Below are positions 1 to 12,954 of a stretch of DNA of 64,000 bases, one piece after another. The notes under the pieces were generated by a model. That model saw nothing but the letters and a program-made list of their open reading frames with translations. It was not told where the DNA came from and searched no databases. Every line of letters starts with the position of its first letter. Within the stretch, counting starts at the first letter, position 1. The stretch is from Henricia sp. BOLD:AAB3569 (lineage: Eukaryota > Echinodermata > Asteroidea > Spinulosida > Echinasteridae): positions 434,001-498,000 of the forward strand of contig JBBELK010000316.1 of NCBI GenBank assembly GCA_037783545.1, written 5' to 3'. Position numbers and translations under genes: made by a program.

Positions 1-1536
1 TTGATTACTTTTAAGTCACTCTTCTGTTGAACAAAGAGAAAATGTCACACAGATGTCCCACAAAGCTAATTATTTCCATCTACACTGTATCACAAATCAA
101 ATGATAGTAAATTGAGATTGTATCATCTGCATTGACTACAGTATGTAAAAATATCATGGATACTTGCCTTAAGTATACTGGAAAGTTGTGAATTTCTTTA
201 GTTTTTAAGTCAATATAAACCTTTGCTCACAAACAAAAACTTGAAATATCACATATAGTTAATTATTTCTGATTATTTCTGCATTCAAAACAGTATAGTG
301 CATACCGCGTCGTGAATGGGCGAAAACTACTTCCATTTGTCCAGAGCATTATGGTAAGTAAACGTGAAATATCTTGCAATTATTAGGAAGGTTTCGGTCG
401 CATACGGTTAGGCAAAACGACGACTATTAGTGAAATTTACGTCATCGATTTGTGCGTACTTGTGGCGTTTACACAAATATCCCAAGTGTTGTTTTGTTGT
501 TTACACTGATAGCAACGCCTCTACACCTTAGTAAAAAAGGTGTCGTAATCACTAACCGTGCACACCGAAACCTCACTATTGTTAAATATTTTCATCGTAT
601 CTTCGGCAACTATAAGACCTTATATGTCATTAACTATATAGAGTATTAGCTTTTACTTTATAATCAACTTAAGATGATAGATAAGATGTGATATTCGACG
701 TGGGAGGGGAGAAAAAAAACACATACACAAAGTGCACACACAAATAAGGAGTGAAAATCTAGTCCACATATATCCGCCGAGTCGTCGTCCCCGTGACGAC
801 AGCGGTGAACGGCAGGTCAACAAAATCTAGCATACTTATATTAGTTAATCATCGTTACTTAGTAAATAAAGCGTGCGTTCATATCACTTAAAGGTACACA
901 CCGGCCTACTGTTTACATGATTTAATGATGTAGCAGCATTGACAATACTTTTTTAATGGTCGTTGTGAAAACAAAATCATCAAAATATCCCGTAATTTAC
1001 TTAAAAAGTGCAAAATTAACAAAAACGGTCAAAAGACGGGTTATACGCTTTACCGGCCGTTGCAACTACGCGCGAGCTTCACGACTTTGTCACAAACGAT
1101 TCGCTCTTTTCCTACTCGGGATATCTCAAATTTTCTGATCACGATTTCACTGGACAGCCCGGACGACCGATTATGAATTTCCGTTTTCTCTGGAGAAGTT
1201 AGCATTATTTTTTTTCTTCACGAACGTACACCAACCAACCCGCCGTGTGTGCACTCGGGATATTTGCCGTGCTGCGCGGCGAGATCCACCGTACATTGTA
1301 GTTTGCCATACTAGCACGCGCTCGCTGAGTCCCATTCTCCAGACTCTCGAAACAAATATTTCTGTTCGAATTTTCATACTTATGTTCAACTTTGTTTCAT
1401 ACCTGTATAACAAGTCTCTCTTTTGTCAACTACTTATAAATATTGTGGAAAAATCAGAGTTGAATTTGGTGCAGTTCTGCAGTAAGAAACTTTCATGCGA
1501 CTGGAGACATGCGACTGACACAAAACTAACTCGCAA
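1..1536. other. Intergenic, no supported gene
   Basis: AT-rich sequence with short unsupported reading frames on both strands. I see no splice-consistent exons, family motifs or clear inverted repeats before the hairpin at 1537. Confidence 0.6.
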
Positions 1537-1587
1537 GACCATGTGACTTTTCGGAACCAGAATCTGGTTCCGAAAAGTCACGTGACC
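1537..1587. repeat. Short hairpin, 24-bp stem and 3-nt loop
   Basis: TGACTTTTCGGAACCAG at the left and CTGGTTCCGAAAAGTCA at the right are exact reverse complements around a loop of AAT. The full 24-bp stem has 3 mismatches. The base carries CACGTGAC. No gene is adjacent; the ZNFX1 stop is 540 bp away. Confidence 0.85.
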
Positions 1588-1733
1588 TCTGTTTTTTGAA
1601 AATTGCTAAAAAACGGCAAAATTCCGTTGTTTCTTTTCAGGATATGTTCAGTTTATTTCGGAAGGGCATTCAGAATCTGGTATGGGTCAATTTCGAGCCC
1701 AAACTAGCCCAACGAAGCCGATGTGTACCTTTA

Positions 1734-2096
1734 ACGAAGATCGAACGAAGAGCGACCGCTAACGAAGATCGAATGAAGCCGTGGAAGGTCGTACATGTGC
1801 GTCGCGCATCAAGCGCTGAGCTTCAAGCGTCTAGACGCCCTGTGTGGTTTTCCAGCGGCGCGTCAAAAAACAACCCTTGCTAGGTGCTCGACGCACAACG
1901 CGCTTGTGCAACAGGCCCGCCGAATCGCTTCGTCGAACGAAGGGAGCCGTTCACATTACAAATTTGCTTCGTCGATTGAAGCGATCTCTTCGTCGAATAA
2001 AGCGATTGTAATCATCGTCGAATGAAGAGGCGTGCGTAATTCACATCAGGAAAACTCTTTGTCGAATCATCGCTGAATCATCGTTGAACGAAGCGA
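1734..2096. repeat. Degenerate TCGAACGAAG/TCGTCGAA repeat downstream of ZNFX1
   Basis: The words GATCGAACGAAG, CTTCGTCGAACGAAG, TCGTCGAATAAAGCGA and TCGTTGAACGAAGCGA recur many times. The block may overlap the ZNFX1 3' UTR (stop at 2128). A minus-strand AATAAA lies at 1657-1652. Confidence 0.6.
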
Positions 2097-2127
2097 TTTC
2101 TCTAGTGAGAACGGGGTAATTGATGCA

Positions 2128-5100
2128 TTAATAATACTCTGAGGAGCTGGAGACATATCCATCCGGAATGTCATATTGATCTTCCGTGGAGTCGTATTTA
2201 TCCGAACTGTCGTCTTCCGTGGAGTAATCTTTAGCCAAAGTTTCTTCTTGAAACTTGGTACACTCCGGACATGAAGGCTCCTGTTTCTCTTTCATGTTCT
2301 CTTCCACGTAGAACACGTGGCCCTGAGGGCACCTCATCCATCTTCCAACAGCAAAGGAGAAATTCTCCGAGTATGGATCAGGCTCTGCTGCATGACGATG
2401 CCTTATGCCCGACCGCGCCGATGCCTCTGCACACTTGCTCTTGGCAGCATCCACAAATGACTTGATCGTTTTTAGAAGGTCTTCGTAACGAGGACAGTGC
2501 AGTATAGGCTCCTTACATTTCGGACACAAGACGGGCCGAACCTCAACGAAGCCACTCTCCAATGTGGCCTTAAACTTTGACATCATCGTATCCAAGAACC
2601 GCGCCCCACCGAGATGTCCACAGTCAACTAAATAGATGAAAGTGTCCTTGGGACGCATGTGTTTCGTAGACAACTTTTGCAAAACTTCATATTTATCGCA
2701 AACCCTGCAAAATGGAGGGCAAGGCTCGCCACAGACTCCCATGCATGGATGTTTGCACCGGCGGTTTTGCCTGCACGGGAGTATGCAGGCGTAAGACTTT
2801 AGTTGATGGTTCCAAATATTGTGCGTGCACTGTTTCGGCTCTGCAGACGCACCCGGGTGCCTGACATCATGCATATGACATTTTTTGCATGGGGAGCACA
2901 GTACGGCGCACCTCTCGATGCAGGCATGACCACAAAGAAGCTGCTTCGTGCATCTTTCCTTGCACTCTATGTGCCGAGTGCCATTTTTACAGCTGCCACA
3001 TGTACCTATGCACCTGTGGTCACACTTAAGGATTCCTGTGCAATTGCGTGTGCACGAGATGTCGGCCTCTACTTGCCAACATTTCGCATACTGTCTGTGA
3101 CCGCAATGCAAGTCCTTTGGAACCATTGTTGTACATTTTGTTGCGGGCTTAGCTGTCAAACGCAAACGCAACCTCGATGGCATTTCAGCTTCAGGTGTCA
3201 GTTCTGTTCCTGGACAGGGCTCGCTACATTTGTTTGGACACGGGTGACCGCAGGCAAGAACACAGCCACATTTATCTGAACAAATGACCGTTTTGATGTC
3301 TATGTGACAAGAAAGATTCACGCTGTGGCCACAGTCGGCAAACTTCTTTGTTACGACTTGTTCACATTTTCTGACTGTGGAGTATCGATTTGTGATACGT
3401 GACCGACTGAAACCGGTCGAAGCTTCCTCGTCTTCGATTGAGTCGCTGTTTTTACCCGGGCACGGTTCCCAACATTTAAAGGAGCATTTATGACCACAAG
3501 CAAGCACCCGCAAACACTTTTCCTGGCATCTGTATGACTCCACGTCTTGGTGACAGGGAAGCCGCTGTGAATGATGGCATTTCGGCAGTTTTCTCAAGAC
3601 CTCTTGGCTACAAATACAAGGCTCACCACACTTAAGAGTGCACTCATGTCCACATAGCAATTCCTTCTTGCAAGGTCTGCGACAGGACAAGAATGTTATA
3701 TCTGTCCAGCACTCCGCTGCTTGTGAGTGGCCGCATTCTGGCAACGTTTTATTAACTCGCACCTTGCATTTTGTTGAATTTAACCTCGAGCCAAAGCGTG
3801 ATGTATTTTCATTTGGGCAAGGCTGACCACATTCGTTCGGGCAAGGATGGCCACAAGCTAGTAGCTTCTTACATCTCTCTTCACAGAGCGTGTAATTCCA
3901 GGTGCTCCTAAATAAACTACTTTTAGATTTGTCTTCTGGACATGGTTCACTGCATTTCTTAGGACAACGATGACCACAAGTCAACAATTTCTCACAGATG
4001 TGAGAACAGGGGACCGATTTAACGTCTTGGTGGCATGGCAACCTAGTAACATGACCACAAGATGGATACGTCTTCTCTACAATCTCTTCACAAAGTTTAA
4101 ACTTGATCCGATATGTTTTGCCCAGTTGACTTAGTTGAGTTTCGTTAACTGCAGCTTCGATGGAGTCGAGATCGACACTGCAGGGCACAGTTATTTCATG
4201 GCCGCACGTTGACCGTGTCTTTTGTACCAGTCTTGTGCACTCAATTTCTTCTACATTTTTGTAACATTGTACAGAGACTCTGTGTCCACATGTTGGCAGC
4301 GTCTTCACAACTTTAACGTGACAATACTTGGTACAAGGCTCGCCGCATTTCTCAGCACACAGATGACCACATCCCAACATTTTTTCACACGCCATACGAC
4401 AAACATTTTTCAATTTGCCACAGTCGGTGACAAGCGTGTGACCACAATCTACCAAAAGCTTTTCAACTTGGACCACACAGTAGCTAGTGCATTGGCTACC
4501 ACATGGCTCGATGCACGCATGGTCACAGGGCAAGGTCCTCTCGCACTTTTCAGGGCAGGTCTCCGGGCACGATTGACCACACTCTCTCGGACAGTAGTGC
4601 TGACACTTTTCAAATTGGATTTGACAGGGCTTGGGACAAGTTATCTTGTCATATTTGTAGCACGAGAACTGAATTTTATGACCACACTTTGGCATCACCT
4701 TCGAAACCTTCGCGCGGCAAGGTTCGCATGGTTTACAGCACTTTAAATAACAAGGATGCCCTCTTTCGCACAATCGCTCACATGATTTCATGCATTTATA
4801 AATCGTATGCTCTGGGTCGACGTGATGACAGAACATACAACAAACATGGTCACACGGCAACCTGAAATCACAAGTTATATCACAACCACCGCAAGGGGCC
4901 TTCTGTTTAAAATCATTGGCAGTGGTAACCTGTGTTTTCGTGGTAGGATGATTTTGACAGACTAACGGAAGTGAGGTTCCGATTTGATTTTCTGCTTCCA
5001 AAGTTCCTATGATGTCATGCCAGATTTCTGCCTTCTTCAGGATGGTAGCATTACCAATGCAGTAGAGACCCAACTTTGCCCTTGATAGGGCCACGCATAC

Positions 5101-8100
5101 CCTGTTAGAGGTGCGCAAAAATCCAATGGATCCTTTCTCGTTGCTTCGTACCAGAGACAAAAGTATGATGTCGTTTTCCTCACCTTGATAATTATCAACG
5201 ACACAAACCCGAACTCCCTCAAAAGTCTCTTTATCCATGAGCCGTCTGAAGCAGAACAGCTGCCCAGTGTATGTTGTAAGAATGGTGATCTGAGAGGGTC
5301 TGTAACTTTGCTGTAACAGGTATTTGCACAGTGCAACTAAGACCTCAGCTTCATACTGATTGGATCTCGTTTTGTTGTCGTCGACAGCATCTTCCAACTG
5401 CTCGTGAGTGATGAAGAACAGGTTTCTTTCTACTCCCTTGATGTCGTCTCTGCCTAATACGGATTCATCGTCCTCAATCCTGCTGTAGAAATGTTTCCTC
5501 ATGAGGAGAGAGATTTCAGGACGCATTCTGTGTTGGTGCATCAGCGACTGACATTGCATGGAGTTGTTGATCATTCTCTCGAAAAGAGAGGTATCCAAAT
5601 TAAACATCTTCGCGAGACGGTAGACCGTCGGGTTTGGCTTCAACTGTTGATGGTCGCCGATAAGAATGAGATGCTGACATTTTGAGGTCAAAGTGGTGAT
5701 GATGTGAGCTTCCAAGACTTCGGCAGCTTCTTCTACCACAACAACCCGAGGACCCAGCAACTGCAAAAGAGACCGGTGTTTTGCCGCACCCGTTGTTGTC
5801 ATACCAACCACACTTGATTCACGTAATACTATGAGATTTTCCTTTTCTCTTAAGCCATCGATCTCATCTGAACATTCCTGGTATTCCATACGTTGCTTCA
5901 ACAAGTTTGTTTCCAGTACTTCCTTGAAGGTCTTGACCCATGATCTGTAAAGACGCCACCGATCGCGTGGTTTCAAAAGCCATATACTTTCAACTTTGTC
6001 AGCCTCCTGATCAGTCATAGTCTCCTTCCTTTGCAGTTCCTCCATGGATGATGTATCAAGGGTACTTTTCGTGTCATGTGCAGCATTTTCGATGAATATG
6101 ATCGTTTCAAGTTTTGTTTGCGGTACTTCCTCGTCAATCATGTCATCGAGCTGGCGTTCACGCTGGATCGCGTCACCTTCAACATCAACATCAATACGAT
6201 CACTTGGCTCGTCTGCTTTGCTTCCTTCCTCATACTCGGCTTCGTCCTTCTCTTCAACTAAGAAATCCACGTTAAGCCACTTCAGCAGATTTGTCGATGA
6301 CCTTTCCATTGACTCTTCGCTGATCTCATCGCTTTCTGGTGCTTTCTTTTCCTCAGATTCCTCGTCTTCTGGCAGTAGCTCATTGATGAGGTGGGCTGGC
6401 ATTATGTACTCGCTTAGCGTCGTCAAGTTCATGATTGCCCTTTTTGGAAGTTGCTGTTTGAGAATTAAACTCTGAATCTCCCCTTCAAGTTTTAAAAGAT
6501 TTAATTCTAACTCTTCGAGGCGGGTCATTCGTTTTTCGTATTCACCTTTGTCGCGAGGCATGTTTCGTCGCACCACTGAAAGGTTTCTGGACTCCAATAT
6601 TTGACTTGAGCTTCTACCTCCAACGCGAATTACGTTTTCCTCTCCAAAGGCGATTATTCCCTCCAGAAATTGGTCCAGTGCGTGGTTTGTGTAGCACACC
6701 ACGAGAATGGGAGATGCAGTTTCATCATCATCTTGGTTGTATTTCCAAGAAGCATTGTAAAGAAGCAGCTCAACAATCTTCAGGCCAATGTAAGTCTTTC
6801 CTGTTCCTGGCGGTCCTTGGATGATTGCAAACTCTTTCGTCAGTGCCGTTTGCAGCGCTGCTTTCTGAGATTCATCCAAGTGCAGATCTTCGGCAAGGGG
6901 CCAGCTTTCCGGCTCCAAGATAGGTACATAGGCTGATTTGACAAAGGTGTTTGTTTTCACGTCATAATTAAATGACTCGTCGGATCCAACAACAAGTGAT
7001 CTCATGTCGTACACATCGCCGTCCTGAAGATACAACGGAGGATCCACTTTGAACGAAGCATCGACGATGTATTTCTTGAATGGAAAGTTTCGTTCTTTTA
7101 TCTCTTGCAGCCCAAGGAGCACATGGCGATAGGCCTCGAAGTAAGCAGACGATTCGGCCATGATAAACGGGCCCTGTGTAGTGCGACTTGGAGGAGTTAA
7201 GAAGGAAACGTTCACGAAGCCTTTTGATAGATCTTTAACATTCCGATCTGCTATGGTGGCACAGTATATGTGCCTAAATCCATCCGCAGTGAGACAGACT
7301 AACGACCCATAGAGCAGACGCTTACTGGATTCCCAATTCTCAGGCCTCTTACGTCTCGGCTCAAACGATAATGTGTGCACAAGCCGATGCCTCACCATCG
7401 CTGTACTCTCTATGGCCACGTTGTAATAGATTCGAATGTCTCGAGGACGGCGAGTGGAATCAGAGAGAAATTCTGTCACGCCTTCTCGAAGAGGCGCCAC
7501 GAAGTCCTCTCTCAAAAGACGGAACTGGACGTCAAGGTAATGCTCCACGTTGTCATACTTGCCTCGAATGATGTTCTTCCTGACGAATGGTTTGCCCGTC
7601 TCGCAAAGCTCTCTGCTCTTAGGAAAAATGGGTATATCTCTAAAGTTATTTGGAGGGGGCTTCTCAAAGCTGCGCTTTTTCGCCATTCTCCGAGACTCGC
7701 TCAGGGAGCTGCAGATTTCCGAGACTTGCGCCACCTCGGTCATCAAGCATCCTTCAAGATCAAAGCTCTCATTATTCAGCGAAGCTGATGTCACTTCTTT
7801 CTGAAGAAGAATCAAAGCCACGCCAACCTCCGGGCAAGCTGACGGCTTGTACTCTAGAATCAGCTGAAGAAATTTCAGCATGGTACTGAAATCAGCAGAA
7901 AGGACCTGTGCAAAAGAGCTGTTGTCATGGAATTCAGCGGACTGTTTAGTCGAGGAGGAAACGATATACCTTGTCAAATGTTTACTGGTAAAGCAGGAAG
8001 ACTCTATCATACTGAAAACACTGTTCAACTCTTTCGAGTTTTCAAACTTTATTTTCTGTTCTAAATCAGTCAAACGTGAAACTACGCGTACAGTTAACAA

Positions 8101-9985
8101 CAGAGTTTCTTCTGCCAATTCATCCCCATTCAAAAGAGAAAGAAACTGATCCTTGGCGAGTTCCTGGAGGACGTCTGACAGGGTTTTTTCCAGCAAGCTT
8201 CGCAAATCCTGCTCCGATAGGGCTGGTACCCTTGCTGTGCGCTTAGTAACTTGCCTCCTGGGTGGCACCAGCGCTGTTACAGATGCTTGAAAAGTGCCCT
8301 CTGGCTTTGGATGAAATTGAAACTCGGCTCTGTGACCTTTGCTGCGAGTGTCAACGGCTGCAGTTGAATCGGTGACCTCACTGCAAAAAATCAGCGAATG
8401 GGCAATCAATGAACAGAGCATTTGCGCATCTTTTTAAAGTTTCTTCTGACAAAAACAAAAAACCCTGTACCATGAAGAAGAAATGACAAGAAATTGATAA
8501 TTTGTTGTCCATATATCATTTCAGAATAAGGCTTTTTTTACTTGTAAGGGAGAACGCCTGATCCAATGTTCCAATGTATACCGTTTACTATCATCCTATA
8601 TAAGTCATGGTCTCAGGATTTGTTTTCACTGATCTTTTAATTATAGCTCGACTGCTTTCTTGGCGTCGCCATTCAATCGTTCCTTGTGCAAATAATTACT
8701 TATCAGAAAAAGTGTCAAGTGTTCTGCTGGACTTTCATGATGATTACTGCTACTGTATTTCAAAGTCTTTGGTACAAAGAACGATCTATTCACGAACTTC
8801 CAACAAACATTCCATATACAAAGGGTTAAAAGTGTAAGATGGTTTTAAGTGTCCCTAAACATAATTGCCAGTATCTTTGTTTCTGGCTCAGGGAATTTCC
8901 ACACTTGAAAAGACCCTTGCCTATACGTTTGACCAATCATGCCAGAGGCAGCATCCATGCATGCATTATTTAGTAGGCACTACTTGTGCAACCTTGGAAA
9001 ATAAAGTAATATACATGTATATCTTTTGAAATGTCTTTTTATGCAATCTATAAAATGAGGTTAGTTTTTGAATTATCATTTTCCTGCTATAATGCCAAGC
9101 AACATAAAGTGTCCTAAATAATTTATCAAAATGTTGTACAGCCTGCTTGATCATCGTGGAAGTCGCGGGAAATGTCACCATGCAATGTTTTATGTAGTTG
9201 TTCTCAACTTACCTATCGCTGTCACTTCGCTCTTGGCTGGGGTCTTCTTCAGCCAGGTCACAAGCATCATCGAGACCTTCGGTGTCATCCACTGCTCTTG
9301 CCGACGCTGCTTGCTTCCGGATCCCAGGCCGTCTGAAGAAATCCCTCGTAATCCGGTCACTGCCTTCCGCACCACGACTACCTCCTCGTCTCCCAGTTTC
9401 TTTCCTCCCGCCTCGGGAAGTCTTCCAGCTCTTGGAATCGGCACCAGAACCATCTTCAGCGTCGTCCTTAAGAAGCAACATCTTGCCTCCTATGCTGTCA
9501 TCCCTGTCTGCAGATGATTGTGTACGTCCCCAAGTATCATCTGTACTAAAGGTCCCTCTTTCACCGGAGTGACTGAAACTGGTAAGTGCCGAGGCTCTAT
9601 GTGAATAGCCTCTGCCTCTTCTGTTCCCATATATTTGTCGTGGTACCGGCTCGGAACCAAGCCTTCTGTCATTCCCAAAGGTTTCTTCATGGCCCCATCT
9701 GTTTGCCGAATTGCTATCTCTTCGAGGACCATCTCTCCATGAGGATCGCCTATCGGTATCTTGGAAACCCCATGATCTCTGGGTACCGGGGCCTGGATGA
9801 GGGTGACAGTGCCCTGCTACATGTTTCTCTTTCCAACTTCCAAACACATCATCATATGCATCGACAAAGTTGCCCTCTGCCGTTTGCCGTCTTCCGCCCA
9901 GTCGTGGTGAGCCACGTCCCCTCCCACGAAAAGACCTTCCACCACGGCCTCTTTTTGAAGGTCCAAAATTTGACCCCGTTGCCAT
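2128..9985 (-). CDS. ZNFX1: NFX1-type zinc finger-containing protein 1 (ZNFX1), UPF1-like SF1 helicase
   Basis: Two coding exons: 9985-9213, then 8380-2128 (TAA at 2130-2128). The donor (GTAAGT) at 9212 and acceptor at 8381 join AG|T in frame, giving about 2341 aa (human ZNFX1 is about 1918). The start is taken at the ATG at 9985, because the ATG 12 bases upstream spans a likely acceptor (TTTAAATGCAG). Domains: RG/R-rich disordered N-terminus (1-257); helical armadillo-like region; SF1 helicase with Walker A GPPGTGKT near residue 780, EEAAE (Walker B position) near 1140, GDHQQLKP, and DNYQGEEND near 1320; a long Cys/His NFX1-type zinc-finger array with repeated CGHxC knuckles, roughly 1420-2150; a C-terminal RZ-type finger (RWMRCPQGH...CPEC) near 2270, as in RNF213/ZNFX1. 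Known family role: cytoplasmic or mitochondrial dsRNA-binding antiviral helicase in vertebrates, Z-granule small-RNA inheritance factor in C. elegans. A single 6.25-kb coding exon is notable beside the 22-exon Argonaute. Function in this organism is inferred. Confidence 0.95.
8381..9212 (-). other. ZNFX1: ZNFX1 intron
   Basis: Bounded by a GTAAGT donor (minus strand, 9212) and a TTTTTTGCAG acceptor (8381). It contains no recognisable repeat family; short frames in it lack support. Confidence 0.85.
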
Positions 9986-10136
9986 ATCAGCCTGCATTTA
10001 AACAAAAAGGGTAATTTTGTCTTCCAGACGAAATGGTACTAGCCCGTTTTGTATTTCGTATCTGACGTGTTTACTTTTACATGTATATTACATTACCATG
10101 CATGTTGATGAAGCTGGTTGACAATGAGCCGTTTCT

Positions 10137-10734
10137 GCGTTAAAGCCCGCCGCACACCTTTGCGATTTACCGGATCATCGGATCATCGGACCACTTACCG
10201 GAAAGGTGTGCGCTGAAACAATGCGGGCCGGTTTGACCGTACACCATAGACAGGAGCAAATCAAACTTGTTTGATTTTTCCGGATCCGATGCTCCGGTGT
10301 CCAATGCATAGTTCCGACCTGTCAATCAAGCCGAAGTGATGCAATCATCACGCAATCACGCGATTTTCTGCCCATACAGTTTGTATGTTGTATGCGCCAG
10401 TGACCGGGTGAATTTTTGTTTCAATGTCGGGCGATTCGCTGTTCAAAGGTAGGAAAGCGCATTTTTATAATTATATGTCATCCCTGCATTATAGCCCTTC
10501 GCTCAGTGTGTGCTACGGTAACTGTCGACCCTAAAACACAAATGGCTTTGAGTTTTCTCCAATGAATCTGTGCTTTCCATGCCGAGTCCCGTTGCTTTAT
10601 AGGTTGCGTCGCCATTTTTTTTGCGATGGCTTGTGAGCACATATCAACAATATCTAAGGGGCGGGATTAACTGGGCAATCTCGGAACTGTGCATTGGCCA
10701 GTAAATCGCAAAGGTATGCGGCGGGCTTTAACGC
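10137..10734. mobile_element. Outer MITE with about 33-bp inverted ends, carrying a nested second MITE
   Basis: Left end GCGTTAAAGCCCGCCGCACA and right end TGCGGCGGGCTTTAACGC are inverted repeats extending over CCTTTGCGATTTA. A second element (10301-10697) sits inside near the right end. It lies about 150 bp upstream of the ZNFX1 first coding exon. Confidence 0.8.
10301..10697. mobile_element. MITE family GCATAGTTCCGA, copy 1 (nested)
   Basis: Inverted ends CCAATGCATAGTTCCGA and TCGGAACTGTGCATTGG, 397 bp. Two related copies occur in Argonaute introns (29031-29487, 35077-35505). Confidence 0.8.
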
Positions 10735-10930
10735 AAGTAAATTTGACGCGCGTTCTTTTGAGAAGAAAAAAAAGTGACGTACGTTGAGGGAATTTGGTGT
10801 GAACCGACGCAGTGAGTGAAAATCACATAATCACAAACGCCTTGCTTCCCAAGTTTTTGTAGTTTTTAAATCGAGATTTTCTGAAGCGGCGCGCGTCAAA
10901 TTTACGTGCGATAGCACATAAATGTTTGTT

Positions 10931-11167
10931 AAGCCGGGCCGTACACCTTGCGTTCCGACTCCGTTGCGATTGCACAGACACGCCAGATTTCGAGCATGCT
11001 CGAAATTCTGCTATTGCATTGCGACGGACATGTACACAAAATCGTGACCACATCGCCATCGGAACGCATCGCAAAACCCGTATACATCTTGTGATGCGAC
11101 TGCACAACATGCGCTGTCGTGATCGGATTGCGGACAAAACGCAAGGTGTAGGCCTATGGCCGGCTTT
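10931..11167. mobile_element. Foldback element, 237 bp
   Basis: AAGCCGGGCCGTACACCTTG at the left matches the complement of CAAGGTGTAGGCCTATGGCC at the right. It contains a perfect 20-bp palindrome at 10987-11006 (ATTTCGAGCATGCTCGAAAT). Confidence 0.75.
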
Positions 11168-11624
11168 ATACTTTGCCGAGTTGCGACCTGCCATAAAAAA
11201 GGGTATATAGGCCTATTGCGCATAGCAAAAACGGGTGACCGACTATATAGCTCCGATCCCACAATACGTGAATTTGACGACGAATCAACGTGAAGTCGAT
11301 TCGAGTGGTTTCGTAATGAATCACTTGTCGTGAGTACTTCGCAGATATGAATTCATTGATTGTCGTAATATTAATGAATAGCAAGACTTCGTAAACACCT
11401 CGTATTGTATCGTAAGTAAGTCGTGGTGCCAGTATTTTAAATGTTCAAAACTTCCACGAAGCGTTTCGATTTCGTAAACCTTCGGAACATGTCGCAACAC
11501 GGTGTCGTATTTCTTCACAAATGCGTCGTAATCTTTCGTGACTATATTGGGCTGGTTCGGCCGAAGTAGTTACAAAGCAGATACGACATGTTACGAATTT
11601 CACGACATCGTGGTAATTACGAGC
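11168..11624. other. Intergenic, TTCGTAA/TCGTGA-rich stretch
   Basis: The words TTCGTAA, GTCGTGA and CGTAAT recur irregularly (11270-11610), suggesting a decayed repeat; no gene or inverted ends seen. Confidence 0.4.
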
Positions 11625-11905
11625 TACCCACGGGAAAACGAGAAATTTGTAATTTCCGATTTGGATGTGGAAGCAAATATTAAGTTGGTGTAGGCCTAAT
11701 TACTATACACTGCTTTATGGAACCGGATAAACTAGTTTACAAAACATTGGTGTTTTTTTACGATATCCTTAAAATATAGGCCTACACGGACTGGGAACAC
11801 GAAATTTAAGAATGGTAAAGACTAGAAAAATGTGACAACTGATATAAAAATCTCAATATCCATGGGAAAAATTGGTGTGTCAAAAATGTTATCTGGTCAC
11901 GCTCC
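11625..11905. repeat. Dispersed repeat GGATGTGGAAGCAAA, copy 1
   Basis: Shares GGATGTGGAAGCAAA, CTGCTTTATGGAACCGG, ACGATATCCTTAAAATATA and CTCCTTTAA with 13655-14145; a minus-strand copy lies at 12955-13250. It ends where the foldback element begins. No coding potential seen. Confidence 0.6.
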
Positions 11906-12368
11906 TTTAAAGGCACAGGCTCGTCAGCAATGCGCGCGCGCCATATTCGTGCCACGAATTACGCAGCTCCTAGTCTTGGCTCCAAGACCTTCGTGTTAGT
12001 TTTTGTTGTTGCGAGACAGAATTCCCACAGCGCGCGATGAACAGTGCGCGAAACGAATGAGGGCGTGTTTCCATACATTTTAATCGATTATTTGGTGTAT
12101 TCGTAACGGTAGTACGTATTCGTTGCACTGGTATCGATACCAGTGGTGCATACGATACTGGACCTTCCCGAAGGTCCAAATCCACACGTACGACAGTCCA
12201 AATACAAGTACTTGAAGTGCGCCCTCTATTGGGCATGCAAGTGTGACAAACACAGACAGTTAACGTCTTTAGTAAAGACTACGCAGCTCCATGCCTTTGC
12301 TGTAGAGCTGCGTATTTCGTGGCACGATTTTAGCGTGCGCGTATTGCTGACGAGCCTTGGCTTTAATA
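11906..12368. mobile_element. GGCACAGGCTCGTCAG foldback family, copy 1 (with about 300-bp interior)
   Basis: Left arm TTTAAAGGCACAGGCTCGTC through TACGCAGCTCC (to 11970) and right arm TACGCAGCTCC (from 12281) to the complement of the start (CGAGCC...CTTTAA). Other copies have almost no interior, so the middle is probably a later insertion or the longer parent. Confidence 0.75.
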
Positions 12369-12954
12369 CAATTTTGGGTAACTGCAAATGTTGTATTGAT
12401 TATTGAAATGACCTTTCAATTCGCAATGTATATATATGCATGTATCGTCGTGATGCGTCGTATATACGAGTCGTATACAGTTTCGTATCCGTTAATTCCG
12501 TTTAAAATGCGCTCATGAGGCCACGCAAATCTCTAACGAAATTCACGTCGCGCTTAATATATAGTTAACTTACCGTGGTGTTAGCACTTGGATGCCATTA
12601 GGATTTCACAACTTCCACAATTATTCCAGAGTCTGTCGGCGTTGCGATCCGTTAAGAGTGGATTTCATGGACTTAAAAATCATCCAAAACACTTCTCAGT
12701 GCTCTAAAATCAATACAACTTTGCACACACACAAAGTTGAGGCTATAAACTTCCTGCCTTTGGCTTATGTAGGCAAATGATGCGCAAATAACTTCTGTGA
12801 CGAAGCACTGTTATGACTGCGTAATAATATTCGCTCAAAAGTCAAAGCTTTTGTATACATGTACTGTGCGTGCAAGGACGTGAGCGCCAGGCGGAAACCA
12901 CTGCGAAAGGAATGTATGTAGCAAGGGGAATTCCCGAGACCAGAAATATCCGCC
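12369..12954. other. Intergenic, nothing recognised
   Basis: Short reading frames only; no splice-consistent coding or repeat structure seen. Confidence 0.5.

Noticed and set aside
2271..8149. Many frames antisense to ZNFX1 (for example 2803-3279, 4222-4746)
   Set aside because: They are shadows of a conserved coding exon on the other strand.
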